DNA of 64,000 bases from Metallyticus violacea. Lineage: Eukaryota > Arthropoda > Insecta > Mantodea > Metallyticidae. Positions 12,445 to 24,350 of the stretch are shown here, piece after piece (within the stretch, counting starts at the first letter, position 1; the number at the start of each line of letters is the position of its first letter). The notes beneath the pieces were generated by a model. The model was not told the origin of the DNA. It searched no databases and saw only the letters and a program-made list of their open reading frames with translations. The position numbers were made by a program, and so were the translations under genes. The stretch is from NCBI GenBank assembly GCA_030762175.1, contig CM060846.1:233679512-233743511 (forward strand), read 5' to 3'.

Positions 12445-12800
12445 CTACCGTGGTCAGGTGGTAGTGTTTGCATGGTCCAGAGATCCTGGGTTCGGTTAAA
12501 GGTCAGGTCAAACTACTGGGTAAGACTTCTTTCGAAGTTTTCCTTATCCTGAGAAGACGGATATCAGTTATCTTTATGACGCCAATGATTCCGAGCTCAT
12601 TTACGCCATCATTAATTCATTTTATTCATCCCTAGAGGCCAAGTACAGATATCCATAGGTTTAAGAACCTCTCTGGAGCAACGTAATCATCTCCACTGGG
12701 GTAACGTACCCTATGGATGTTACGGCCTCAGAGGTCTGCTACAATACTGCCATGCCTTAGGGAATGCCCACAATCTCCTGATACAATGCGCTGATGTAGA
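12445..12800 (+). mobile_element. putative tRNA-derived SINE, type D (single copy)
   Basis: It begins with a tRNA-like head: CCGTGGTCAGGTGGTAGTG resembles an A box and CTGGGTTCGGTTA a B box, spaced about 40 bases apart. A body of about 280 bp with moderate GC follows and ends in AAAACAACAAACAAACAAA, a typical A-rich SINE tail. Only one copy lies in this window, so family status is inferred from the promoter-like head and the tail. Confidence 0.5.
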
Positions 12801-12838
12801 ATTTAAAACAACAAACAAACAAAATTTTATCTTGTTTC

Positions 12839-13291
12839 AACATGGCCGCCATACATTTCAAAGTACTTTGTCATAAAGTCCTGAATGAAAACTTTGATGT
12901 TTTATTTCTGATTATCGCTACAGAACAAAGTGTGGTTATTGTCAGTGCCGTATGGTGCAACAGGAGTTCTTTTGCAACATTTGAATGACATTGTGGACAC
13001 CGTTTTCTTTCATAAAGATGGGGAACCCTCTCATTTTGGGTCAGGGGAGAGAGAATACCTCAACCGACGATTTTCCAAGGTTCAACTCGAATATGGTCAT
13101 CACATTCACCCGGGTTTGGCGCCTTAGACTTGTTTGCTTGGGGGTTTATAAAGTCACGAGGGTAACAGAAAAATAAGACATTTCCAGAACCTAAGGATCA
13201 CATTCAAGAAACAAGTGAACCAATTTCAAAGGATCTTACAAACGCATTGAAACTTTGATAAAACTGCTTTGAAAGGGATGGCGGCCATGTT
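12839..13291 (+). mobile_element. short mariner-like derivative with inverted ends
   Basis: The ends form an inverted repeat of about 24 bp: AACATGGCCGCCAT then CATTTCAAAG at the left, and its complement CTTTGAAAGGGATGGCGGCC at the right, with about two mismatches. Inside, on the plus strand from about 13006, the translation resembles the C-terminal catalytic part of a mariner transposase: FFHKDGEPSHFGSGEREYLN RRF, then, after a frame change, HSPGFGALDLFAWGFIK, corresponding to the family's RSPDLTPLDFFLWG motif. The rest of the transposase is absent. This is an internally deleted, dead copy. Confidence 0.65.
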
Positions 13292-14780
13292 TAATTAACA
13301 TTTAAGGTACATACGTACATATCTTGTGTATATTTCTAAGTTTCATATTCACATATTTCATAACAAATATTTCATGTAATTTATTTCCCACAAATGTTTT
13401 CATATGTTCACTAACGCTTTTACTATCAGTAAATTAACTTGTGCACTTTTCACTCTTTATCAAAATTCACGGGACTATTCAGAGAAGTCATGTTGTTCAA
13501 TTTTGTTTTCTGTAGAATTTTTATTCAAAGCGGATTTGGCTTTTCGATCGCTTTTCTGGCTATTTATATTTCAAATGAAAATTTTGTTCGTTATCAATAT
13601 TTTAAAAAATTTGAATTGATGGTAAGAGTTATAAACTATAGAAATGTATACTTAAAAGTGTTGGTATACATTTAGAAAAGATTACTGTAACTTAAAGCAA
13701 TGAAATTAGAACATGGTAGTTTTAGAGCATCAATTATATGAGTACAACATAAATCTGTTCTACTGTATGCACATCGACTTAGGCAATAACTGTAGCAGGC
13801 GAACTATCGGGTTTGTGAAATCTTGAGGTGTGATATTTCTGTCTGCTGAACTGTGGAGTACGGTTTCAACCGCATTCGGTATGAGTATCGTGTCTTTTAT
13901 TACTACGTATTTAGAAAGACAGATACTTTCCATACCCTAGTTAGGGTGATGAGATTACATTTCATTAAGGGTCTCATTTCACGCAGCATAGCCTAGCGTT
14001 CGCTTTAGTGCATGCTTCGCAACGGTAGGGCGGATCCGTGTCGGATAAGTTTCCTTGTTTATGCCAAACTGATCGAGGAGTCGTTTCCGGAATACGAAAT
14101 GATACTGCAAATTTGACTGAGCAGTCCCTGCTTAGGATATTTAGAATAAACTGTGCATAGTTATCCTTCCATCAGTTAAGTTGTATCATTGGAACTCTCG
14201 TTATGAACCCAACGGTTGGTTTGTGTACCCGACCGAGAAAAGCAAAAAGCATTGCTGAAAGATCGCAAGGCTTCCATAAATGCTACAACCAAACTAACTC
14301 TATTATCATTCGATTTTGTCCCAGCATGGAAGGTTTTTAAAGACAATCCGCTGAATTTTCAGCATATAAGTATGAATATTAATCTTGAAATAACCTATTA
14401 AGCTTGATCCTTTATTAAATAAATGTGATCTCTTTACAGCACATCTAAGCTGTATCAGATATAAAATATGCCTGCATTCATAATAAAAATGATTTCAACC
14501 ACAAATTAAAGTTATAATTACTTTTCTGTAGCTTAGGTATGCAAATGGACATCGAATTATATTTTATGCTAATGCTTTACACTCTGATTATTTAACTTTT
14601 CTATAATATTGATAAATGATTCTTTTCAAATATATGAACCTCAGAACTGTGCCAACAAATGGTAAGCAAACCCACATTTCTCCTTAGACTGGTAAAAAAA
14701 TCAGAAAAGAATAAAAACATTATTTTCAATCAAATAGCTTACATTGGATTGGTAGGGACGGAGGAAAATATGTTAATACT
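13292..14780. other. anonymous DNA
   Basis: Mostly AT-rich. A GC-richer patch at about 13980-14060 (GCATAGCCTAGCGTTCGC region) is unexplained. Open frames at 13404-13675 and 14216-14401 have no recognisable motif. Confidence 0.5.
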
Positions 14781-14782
14781 TC

Positions 14783-15125
14783 AGCGTTGCTCAACGGCTG
14801 GCCGTTTGTGCCTACGAGAATAAGGGATGAGATGAGGGAGACGCCGTATGGCCAGGATCCAAGGTGGTGACGCACGGGCTTCGTAACATTGTTTCAAGAT
14901 AAAACAACCGCGACTTTGGCAAAAGTCATCAAGTTTTCCACCCTGTAATAGAACAAATGGAATGAAATGGGAGAGCGGAAAATTCAAGGAAAGAAAAGCA
15001 TTCACTTAAGTGTGCAGGGAAAACCACGCAAAAATGTAAGGTCAGAATGGCCGTACCCAAGGGAAATGAACCTTGAACTTTTCGAATGCGATTTCAAGCT
15101 TTATCTCCTGAGCTATACCGTTCGA
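14783..15125 (-). mobile_element. SINE family C, diverged
   Basis: The left end CAACGGCTGGCCGTTTGTGC matches the family's distal end. The middle keeps GGCCAGGATC and TTGTTTCAAGATAAAAC (homologous to ATGTTTCCAGATAGAAT). The right end keeps the complement of the tRNA-like head, ending TCCTGAGCTATACCG. It is shorter than the 18.1-kb copy because of internal deletions. Confidence 0.7.
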
Positions 15126-15911
15126 ATCAAATAGCTTGACCCGGAAAGTATTCAAAAAAAAAAAAAAAAAACATGCTCCACTCCACTCCACTCTATATTC
15201 CACCTAAATTAAGACGAATTATTTCTACATTTTCAGATAATGTCGCAGTGTATCAAATAGACACAAAGATAGGCTCATAATATAACAGTTACAGTTTCAA
15301 TAAATACCCAACGAAAAATTGGATTGATCAACATGCATCATTTGGCACGTTTCCTTTTATTTTTATTTGATGTGTAGACCCCATCATTCAGTCGCCATTT
15401 TCCTACTTCCCTCTCCGAATCTTTAAATCGGACATTTCTGATGTGCATCGAACAATTCATTATATAAGGACGGCGATGCAAACAGTCCGTTATGATTTTT
15501 TTTTCATGTCTCGAGCATTATTTTAAGTAAGAAATACTTCATTGCGTGCATCAGTTGTAATTACATTTGTTTATATATTGGATATGGCAACAACAGTTAA
15601 AACGTTATTGGAGGTGAAAAATATAGTGAACCATCCTGTGTAGTTGTCATTTTGTCTTAAGAAAAACTGTATTAGTAAATCCCATAACTATTCAGCTTTT
15701 CACTGGCAGAGGAACAGCAAGCTGCAGTTGTGTCTTTGCGCGTTTTAGGACATGTTTAGGATACATTTCCGCAATATTCAGTGATTTGCTCAGGGCTACA
15801 TAGTAAGAGAAGGTATAAATGAGACAAAAACTTTATGAATAGGTTTTACACGAATTTGAACTATTTTGACATTAAAAGCAGTGAACGTGGATACTACATG
15901 AACTAAAATGA
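15126..15911. other. anonymous DNA
   Basis: A-run at 15153-15170; otherwise AT-rich sequence without a recognisable gene. Confidence 0.55.
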
Positions 15912-17183
15912 TGCGAGGGCTGGTCTGTTAAAACTGAGAATTTTTTATTTATTTTACTTGCAAAGCACACTAGGCAGAGTATGGTCTTTTTCGAAGTAGC
16001 CCTATAAAGTTGCATATACAACATGTCTTTCAGTTCTGGAAGACGTGCTGAAAACCGTTTTTTGACATCGTCTCCTGAACCGCCTTCGCCTTCTTCACGA
16101 TAACCGTTGATTAGCCAAAAAACGCTGAGCCCGCATTTCGTTTTTGAAACGAGGAAGCAGAAAAAGGTCATACGAAGTATCGAGGGTGGGATATTTTATT
16201 CTGTCAAATGTTAAGCAACAACGTTGCAAACTGAGGGCGTTTATTGTCATGGTGAAGGTGTCAACCAGGTGGGTGCATTTCAGGGCGTTTTCGTTGGATA
16301 CGTTCTGCCAGGACGCTCAATACAGTCTTGTAATACTCACCATTAACCGTTGTGTGTGGGGGATTTCATGTTGATAAACCACTTCACGACAGTAAAAGAA
16401 CGAAATCACCATAACCTTTCCTGCTTACCGAATAATCTTGACCTTATTTGTTGTTGGAGAACCAGGTTGCTTCCACACTCAGCTCACCTGTTTGCTTTCG
16501 GGCTCGTAATGATGAAGCCAAGTCTCACTATCTGTAATGATGGAATTCAGGTATGCCTCGCCTTGCTTAGCCAGCAAACGCTGAAGCACCAGACAAATGT
16601 CCACTCGCACAAACTTCTGCTCAAGTGTCAGAATCTCGGCACCTACCTGGCATAGACGCTCTCACGTGTAAGCGATCGTGCAAAATGGTAAATGTACTAC
16701 CATGGTAACATATCTGCCAGCACTGTTATTCGTCTATCTTACCAAACAACGACGGCAGCTGTGTTAATCATGGTCTCGTGCACTGCAGTGGTTGGAGCAC
16801 CTGGACCGCCCTGCTTTCTTGTTGAAACAGGACCCTCATTAAAGCCTTTGAATCATCAAATTGTGGTTGATTGTGACAGAATATATTCACCATATGCTTT
16901 TTGTAACATCGCGTATGTTTACATACCTAAGTCTACTGACGCAAGCTAAATTTCAGAGTAACACACCCCTGTTTACGAATCGACTCCATTTTACGCAGCT
17001 GAATGACATAGACTGGCTCTTTGATGGCGTCTTGTAATAAGAGACTTGAGCGTACGCATTTCAAAAATTTTTCTGCAATCATGTAAGATCTTTTTTTTTT
17101 TTTTTTTATGAAAAATTGTTTCACCATCGCATCTCCACTGTGTGGCGAGCTAAAACATCTCAGTCTTTATTGGCCAGCCCTCA
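15912..17183 (-). mobile_element. mariner-like element, about 1.27 kb, dead
   Basis: Terminal inverted repeats are recognisable: GAGGGCTGGTCTGTTAAAAC at the left and, read from the right end inward, GAGGGCTGGCCAATAAAGAC, both continuing CTGAGA. A TA follows the right end (17184-17185). The length is usual for mariner. The coding strand is minus. Near the C terminus the frames give LSVLAERIQRKRPEMHPPG, then LHHDNKRPQFATLLL (the LHHDNA catalytic region), then SGDDVKKRFSARLPELKDML. The N-terminal part (about 16980-17090) reads LLLQDAIKEPVYVIQLRKME with weak similarity. Many stops and frameshifts make it inactive. Confidence 0.78.
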
Positions 17184-17249
17184 TAAATAAGAAAGTTATT
17201 TGTTGAGAAAGGAAGCATTCTAAGCCTAAATAAGTGTATGGTGTCTATT

Positions 17250-17357
17250 CGCATTTGCCATTGATGAGAACTTAGGACAATCTAAAATCCCCAGGAAGGA
17301 CAGTCCTGGCAGGATTAGAACCTGGACCTCCCGTTCCTTAGCGATCTGGTTTACCAT
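17250..17357 (-). mobile_element. SINE family A, fragment
   Basis: Only the proximal part of the SINE is present. The plus strand reads GCATTTGCCATTGATGAG, then GGAAGGACAGTCCTGGCAGG, then ACCTGGACCTCCCGTTCC, the complement of the tRNA-like head and first body segment. The distal half is missing. Confidence 0.75.
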
Positions 17358-18099
17358 TGTTAGTCGAAAAACTGTCAATAACACTTGCTATTTATTATCC
17401 CTTGGTCAGCTCTATTGTTGTACAATACAAGCACAATAGCTATCGCAATATATATTTTCGTTTTGCATATCTTGCATTAGAGAACACAATGATATATCTG
17501 CAATTAGAGGCCTAATTCAATGGCAAAATGACTGTCAAACCCTACTATCGTTCCTCTTGTACCTTATGCCGTATTTAACGTTTGAAGAAGGGCATTAGAA
17601 TACTCTAGAGTAGAAGACAAAATGGGCTAACAGTGATCAAGGATCCCTGACAAAAGCGGCGTGTTCTTCGATAGCTTGTGATAGAGCTATTTCTTAGATT
17701 GTTGTTTCAAATTTTGTATTAGTTCTGTTTTCGGTTAAATAGCGTACATTTGTAGAAATCTTACAAAGGCATTGTTCTTTTACCGCATGTTATTTAGGCT
17801 TCTCTTTTCCTCTTTTTTCCCCAACTTTCTATCATAACTTGTTAGTAATTAGATATTTACGGTCGAATTAAAATACGTACTGACTATGAAACATCAGATA
17901 GCAAACTTTAAAGCTGACCCTCCCAAAACACACATTTGCACTGAATGTCGTGTAGTCAGAATTCAACCGAATGATACGAGGCAAGAAGCTTGCATGGCGC
18001 ACAATTGTCACATCTGCAGAGGATACTTCAACTTCAATTGTCTGCAGTTGGATAAATGACAGTCTGGGACAAAGGAGGTACTTAACGGTACTTGAACGT
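17358..18099. other. anonymous DNA
   Basis: No gene or repeat recognised. Confidence 0.55.
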
Positions 18100-18560
18100 T
18101 ACTCATGGCTAGCCCTTTATGCCTATGCCCCAATGGGAGCATCTCTAAGAGGCAGAGAAGTGGTGAGACATCGGGTTGCCAGGATATACGAGCAGTGACT
18201 GCGCGGACGCAGATAGGGTACCTAACATGTTTCCAGACAACACCCCCGACGCCGGTGGAGCCCCTCGGAAAGTCCGGCTCCATTCCAGACGCCGGGGTGG
18301 AAACATTTCTAAAGAGCAATTCACCACCACATTGTGCCAGTCAACATCGCTCTGGCACCTTTCGGCTTTGTAACAGAACCAACAGATTGAAGTTGATGTG
18401 AAATGAGGGAACGCAAATACACATCACAGCTTTCGCCTAAGTGACCAGGGGAAACCACGAAAAAGCTCAAGGCCAGGAAGACCGGTTCAAAGGGACTTTT
18501 AATCCGGAACCTCCCGAATGCGTGTCTCAAGAGTTCCCACTTGAGCTACCTCGCTCTGTT
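18100..18560 (-). mobile_element. SINE family C, best full-length copy
   Basis: On the minus strand the head reads GAGGTAGCTCAAGTGGGAAC (A-box region), then GGGAGGTTCCGGATTAAAAG (B-box region). It is followed by GTGGTTTCCCCTGGTCACTT, TGTTGGTTCTGTTACAAAGC, ACCCCGGCGTCTGGAATGG and ACATGTTAGGTACCC, and ends near CCCATTGGGGCATAGGC and GGGCTAGCCATGAGT. At about 455 bp it is long for a SINE. The several 60-100 codon frames on both strands here are chance frames in the GC-rich body. Confidence 0.78.
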
Positions 18561-20189
18561 TGTGTGCTGTTTCAGATGATTGTCATTTTATAACAATTAC
18601 TGACTTCTGTCTACTTTGCAGCAGTAGATACTGAACAGGGTTTTATCCAGTAGCAGCAAAATGTTAAAAAATAATGAAATAATATTCTCCCCTAACTAAG
18701 CATTAAGAGAATGCTAAATCTGCTATAGAACGTAACATTTTCTTAGCAGACATGACTAAAGTAGCAACAAGTATACCCCATAATGACTACTAAACTGAAA
18801 ATTAAGTGATGAATTAACGAGTACATCTGTTTCAAAATTAGGAATATGATGCACTTTTCATAGACTACATCCCTAACGAATATTTCCAGAAACTCAAATG
18901 TACGGACTTTTGAACAAAGCAGAAGATATGGCAATATACTTAAAATTTAATATTACATAGTTTGTGTTTATAATTTACTAAAATTAAGTCTCTATTCTTG
19001 GAACCCGCGCCCCTGATTGTTCAACGTTCTACTACGATTTGCAATACCGCGTTGAACATGGGGTTTTTTCTATCATCTGCACGCATCATAATGAAGGTGT
19101 TTATTTCGCTTCCAGTAACAATTCACATTACCTCATTGTGGTTCATAAACTATAGCACTGCAGCATGTGAGATACCGGAGGCATTGAAAGACCTTCTTAG
19201 CTTTTACTCTTCTTCAGCAATGGGGCTGATCTCCATTTCGTATTCCGACCTTCCATACACGTCATAATAAACTGAATACATTACCAGAAAACAACATTTT
19301 CTTGTACGAGATTTAAGAGCGCACTATTCCCACCACGAGTACTGTTGACGAGATACGACCACCCACGATTCTGGTGCCTTGTCCCCTAGTACACATGACA
19401 CCCTGACATGATGCTGGGGTGGTCCGCTGCTGCTATTCTTCTTCCTCTTCTGCTTCTGATTCTTAACTTCTTCTTCTTCCGCTCTTGTAAGGGCTCTCTT
19501 CGTATCAATTTACGTGCGTGGCTCAAATGTCTTTCACGAAAAAGATACCACGATGTTAAGATGGATTTTTTTATAGATATGAAATGGGAGCAGGGGAAAA
19601 GGGGAAAATATAGCTCTTACTGGATTCCACCAGGTATGAGATGACATATTATGTCCACTATGGAGTTGCTTGCTAGTTAACACAGGTTAGCTGGCCACAA
19701 AGTTTTACTTTGAAACTAAATGTAATTCTAAAGAAACTTAAGGAGTAGTTAAATTTTACTCTGATTCTCCTGGCTGGTAACTTTAATATCTTAAATAACA
19801 AGAATTCTAAGAGCTAAACGTAAGGACGCTTTCACCCACGATACATGTATAAGTGATACGGTATGAGGAATAAAATTGAAAAATACTATGCGATAGTGTC
19901 CTTCTGTTCGACGTCGCTAATTTGTTTCTCAGTTGTAGCAGTAACTTGTTGATCTTGAAGCGTTAGTTATTTGGGTCTTAAATAAAGCAGCTATTTAAAA
20001 GACAAGGAGAAACAATTATTGAGTCCACTGCATTGTTTACAAGAGGGAAAGCAACTTTCTATATACTCTTTGAAGAACGGTCCCAGTACAAATGAAATTA
20101 TTTTCGGATAACTGACACCCCATTTTAAGATTTTCTTGAAAGAATTTCCTCTTCCCCATGCATGGCAATCATCATCATTCTGCAGACCC

Positions 20190-20222
<33 letters not shown>

Positions 20223-21359
20223 ACCTCATATGCATAATCAGGTTCCCTTTGTCCCACAATAAATGACAATTCTGAACTGTAGTAATAAAATTATCAATAT
20301 GGAAAACACTGTCTGTGCTAATAAAGGTGCATCACGCACAGAAAGCGCCACAATGGTGGAATTTATTGCAATGCTTCGCCAACAGAGTCGACAGCTGCCG
20401 AGATTCTCGCGATGCTGTATTTCACATCTGAATGTCTGCATTCGCGTTTAGGCAAACTCTGAAACTATCAAACATCTATCGCGATACATGTTTCATGTGT
20501 AAAATAGGCCTAGAAGTTTCCTTACCTGATAAAGAAAGAACGAAATACTGATTTTTAAATAAGAGCACAAAAATTATACAACATATTTTGTTTCCTTGTC
20601 GAAGCGTTCATGTGTTGCATAGAGCAATGCGCGGCGATGAAATATACAACAATAGAGCGTTCTGAAATAATTATTTATGAAAGAGGTTTTAAAAGTAGCA
20701 TTTTATTTCACAAATATCCTACTCACAAAATAAATCCACTTTCTACACTATTTTAACAGCCCTTAACATTTATAGATAAATTAATAATTAGAAATTAAAT
20801 TTATTCCAGCCATTCCAATACTCTCACTAGAAGCAGCATGGAAGAAACATTCCGAAATCTTTGGATAATATTGGCAGAACTGCAGCGGTGATATTTGGTG
20901 TTTTATACGTATTTTGCGAGGAAATCAATTAAAATATCATTAAAACAGCCCTGTTCATTTTTAGCGAAAACGAGATAAGAACGCCATGTGCAGACGCACT
21001 TTTCCTGCTACTGGGTCTTTCGTGTTTTTGTCGCCCGTTGCCATTAAACGAGAATCGGCAGTCAAGAGCGGTAACTCCCGGCGAAGCGAATGTACTATCC
21101 GCGTCAATGATTCAAGTTGTCACAATTAGAATTACTAATGAGATGTAATATTGAACATTTGTACTGCTATATCCAAACATTTCTGGCATCTTTTTAGAAC
21201 ATAGTCATTCGCTAGTTTGTTCATCTTATGTGTTTGAGCCAATTTAAAGTTGAAAGCCTACAAGATCACTGGTACCCACAAATTGCAGGGAGATGATGCT
21301 GATATTCGGGTAAATTTCTGTAATTGCATATTACGGAACGTTAATGATAGACTTTTTTT
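18561..21359. other. anonymous DNA with pyrimidine tract and GC patch
   Basis: Mostly AT-rich with no recognisable gene. Contains a pyrimidine tract (CTTTT repeats then poly-T) at about 20187-20222. A GC-richer patch at about 20960-21110 (AACGAGAATCGGCAGTCAAG, then CCCGGCGAAGCGAATG) is discussed as a finding. Frames at 20238-20451 open on both strands have no family signature. Confidence 0.5.
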
Positions 21360-21556
21360 AATAGTGTTTAACGCCCGTTTTTACTACCGTGGCACCACAG
21401 GCGGTGAACACAGGTGATACATGAAATGATAAGTTGGGAAACGTTCCAGGCCTAAGTTTAAGGTACCTCCCCGGCATTTACCAGTCATGAGGGCTGAGGA
21501 AAACCTGGAAAAAACCTCAGTCAGGAAGGACGGTCCTGGCGGGATTCCAACTCCAG
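21360..21556 (-). mobile_element. SINE family A, head truncated
   Basis: The plus strand reads TAGTGTTTAACGCCCGTTTT, then GGAAACGTTCCAGGCCTAAG, CTCCCCGGCATTTACCAGTC, GAAAACCTGGAAAAAACCTC and GGACGGTCCTGGCGGGATTC. The tRNA-like head beyond the B-box region is missing. Confidence 0.85.
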
Positions 21557-21840
21557 AGTAATTGATTCACTCTTATTAACCACAATACTGTTACTACATC
21601 TCGATGCTCATCTGTTCTCCAGAATGTTTTATAGGTTAACTAGAAAATGTACAGGTATACAGACTGTCAAGTTTAAACCGCATTAGTTATTTTTAAGAGG
21701 GTGTTTTGAAGGGGGTGGTGTCATTGCTGTATCCCTAACAGTGATCGAACTTACTAGCAGCGCTCTTGAGAATATAAAACAGTAAACCTTCCGTGTGAAT
21801 CAGTCAAAAGCACTAATTTGTGAAAAGAAAATATTCATAC

Positions 21841-21972
21841 CATCATTTGCCTAAGTGACCTGCTGACACCACGAAAAAATCCATAGTCAGATAGGCCAGC
21901 CGCAAGAGATTTGAGCCCGGGACCTCTCGAATTCGAAACCCAAACGTTACCACTTTAATCACCCGTTCGGTT
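21841..21972 (-). mobile_element. SINE family C, head fragment
   Basis: Only the tRNA-like head and the first body segment remain: CATTTGCCTAAGTGACCTGC, TGACACCACGAAAAAATCC and GAGCCCGGGACCTCTCGAAT. This matches the complement of the 18.4-18.55 kb head. The distal body is absent. Confidence 0.65.
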
Positions 21973-23935
21973 TATCAGAGTTTGAAAGCTCCGCTAACAT
22001 TTACCCACAAAGATTTTGAGTTGATTTAATTCAGTAAATATGCTCCTCAAAATTTAGATATTCTTAATAATTTAGTTAAAAATAACAAAAACTGAGAGTG
22101 CAGAAATAAATTTAAAAATATGGAAAAAGCTACGTACATAACACAATATTTCGGACATCTATGTGTTTTTAAAAGGCAAAAGGTATAGTATATGTAATAT
22201 CAGTAATATTAATTAGGAATATTCACAATTGTGACAACCTTATTTAGTTTAGTTCAGATTTTAAAGCTATCGATAAACGCTACTTTTGAAAAGAAACAAA
22301 ATGGAATAGTCTAGAAAACTTTTAGTCACAATATCGGGATTATTAAGTTGATTCCATCTGCTAGTATCAAGGAGACAGTATTGTGATCTATTTTATCTTT
22401 GTGATCGGTAAGCTTGCAATATTCAGAATATGTTTTACGGAGCATAACAAAATATAAACCTTAGTTACTCATCAGTTTGGAAATTTATTCACGACCAACT
22501 TTTTTGTGGAGCTTAACCACACTCAGAGCGATAACTTGGATAAGCCACAAAACCGCCTTCCGCTACCACTCTCCTGGAGCGTGGATGGGTCATTCATGCG
22601 CTCCTGCAGTACTGCTGTAGTCTGCCGAACTGACCATCCTAAGAGTTTATTCATCGCAACCCTTTCGTAAGTCGTTCTTAAAGGACAAAGTTTGGTCATC
22701 TAATAATTATGTTAAGTATTTCACACATTTTTAACGTATAGCTGACCAGATTAAAATTCTTGAGGTTCAGGCATAAACCTAAATATATGAAATTAATTAT
22801 GCTGTAATGAAATTAATAATAAACCAGCGTATCAATCGGAAGGTTTTGTTAAGCTGACCGGCTTTTTAAAGTTGAATTTATTACAAGAAGTTGAATATAT
22901 GCAGTACAGCCTTACGGGTAGAGTGGTTTGCTTTCTATCTATTATTATCAAATCTCTCTGTTCCTCAAAGTATTTAACTAGACTGCTATTGGTAGAAGCT
23001 AAAATAATATTGGGGCGGTGAGACAGAGAGTCATCACTAAACAGTTGATCTGAAAGACTATAGGCTCCCTTTGAACACCAATCCACGTGGAATTTGTCTA
23101 TTGTTAAATTCCATTGGCTGGAGCTAAGTTATTATTGGTGCGGTTAGACAGAGAATATCTACTCTATATTATCAAAGCCTCCAAAAAGTTTTGGCTCCTA
23201 ATTACATGCCAATTTTACCTACTTAAATAAGTTCGTTGGATGCACAACGAGGCGATTAAATGTATACGTTCTTTATAATACCAGTTATTTATGTTTATGA
23301 CCGCACTTTCTCGACAGTTGCCATTCAGTGTAAATGGAAATGAAGTCTTTGCAACAGTCAACAAGAGTCATCAAACATTCTCCTTCCAGACCGTGAAATA
23401 ACAGTATAGCAGCGCTTTTTATGGTTTAAAATTTATTCTTTGTCTAAAAGTTAGTGAATTATTTATTATTCTGCAATTAGTGTGTTTGTTTGTTTAAATA
23501 TAATTAATTTTATACCTAAAAGATGCTATACTTTAAAGTCATATAACCTAACGTGGAATTAGTATAAATGAAACGAAACACTGTTAGCACTTCATTTTTT
23601 TCAAATTTCCAGCATCATCCAATGATGTATTTTACTTTAATCGATTTCATGATTTAAAAACCATCATCACCACTAATCAGGGAAATAAAATTGAGAAAAG
23701 ACTATACAATTACTTGTGGGCAGACACCATTTGTTAGTTACAGGATTAGCTCTGTTTATCTCATTTGGCCAACCGGGTAAATGAGATTTTGACTACTATT
23801 ATTACCATCTTTTTCCACTAACCCATAATCACGCATTGACACACCCACACATTCACGCACTCACGCCTTGGAGGTACATATAACCTCACTCTTATTCAAT
23901 TGGAGTCTTAATATTAGCCTTTATTTAATGAAAGA
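21973..23935. other. anonymous DNA with diverged local duplication
   Basis: AT-rich with no gene recognised. Two diverged copies of a segment containing GCGGT(G/T)AGACAGAGA lie at about 22980-23040 and 23108-23160 in direct orientation. Confidence 0.5.
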
Positions 23936-24350
23936 CAGAGCGAAGTTCATGCAGTGGAGATTGCTCAGTGTTACATATTACAGTTCTTGTTTTTGAGGTC
24001 TTCTCCTCTTTGATTCCTTGCAAATATCTCCGTGCTGCTTCTCGGTCTGCCACTTCCATGAAGTCATCTGTCCATCTGAGAAGGTCCTCCTCGACCTTCT
24101 CGGCTTCCACACTGTTGTGATAGATACCCATCTTTGTTCCTTGTGTCTCAGAATAAATCCGCCCCACTCCTACTTTATATGAAAAGCGCGTGTTGCATTG
24201 ACAAGACTCATCACTTATTGGTTGCTGATACGGTCCCTCCAGGTGACTTGCAGTAAATTTCTGAGCATCTTGCGCTGACATATTGTGTACCATGTGTTGC
24301 TTTCATAGATCATGACTGGAAACATGCAACTCCCCAGATCTCAGACTTTA
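23936..24350 (-). pseudogene. non-LTR retrotransposon reverse transcriptase, 3' end remnant
   Basis: On the minus strand, one frame gives VFPVMIYESNTWYTICQRKM, then LQVTWRDRISNQ, resembling the Y-G-x-E-T-W ... x-L-R-D-R-I-x-N region just after the catalytic core of RTE/CR1-type reverse transcriptases. Further on, another frame gives VEEDLLRWTDDFMEVADREA, resembling the C-terminal RPxxRWxDDixxxAGRxW segment of the same proteins. The two are in different frames with stops between, so the copy is dead and lacks the rest of the element. The 122-codon open frame across it is therefore probably a fused by-product, not a gene. AATAAA follows soon after the last stop. Confidence 0.55.

Noticed and set aside
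18008..18401. Overlapping 60-100 codon genes on both strands
   Set aside because: They lie within the GC-richer body of a SINE C copy; long frames on both strands are expected there.
23925..24293. Host gene exon of 122 codons
   Set aside because: Other frames over the same bases read like reverse transcriptase C-terminal segments, so a decayed LINE is the better explanation.
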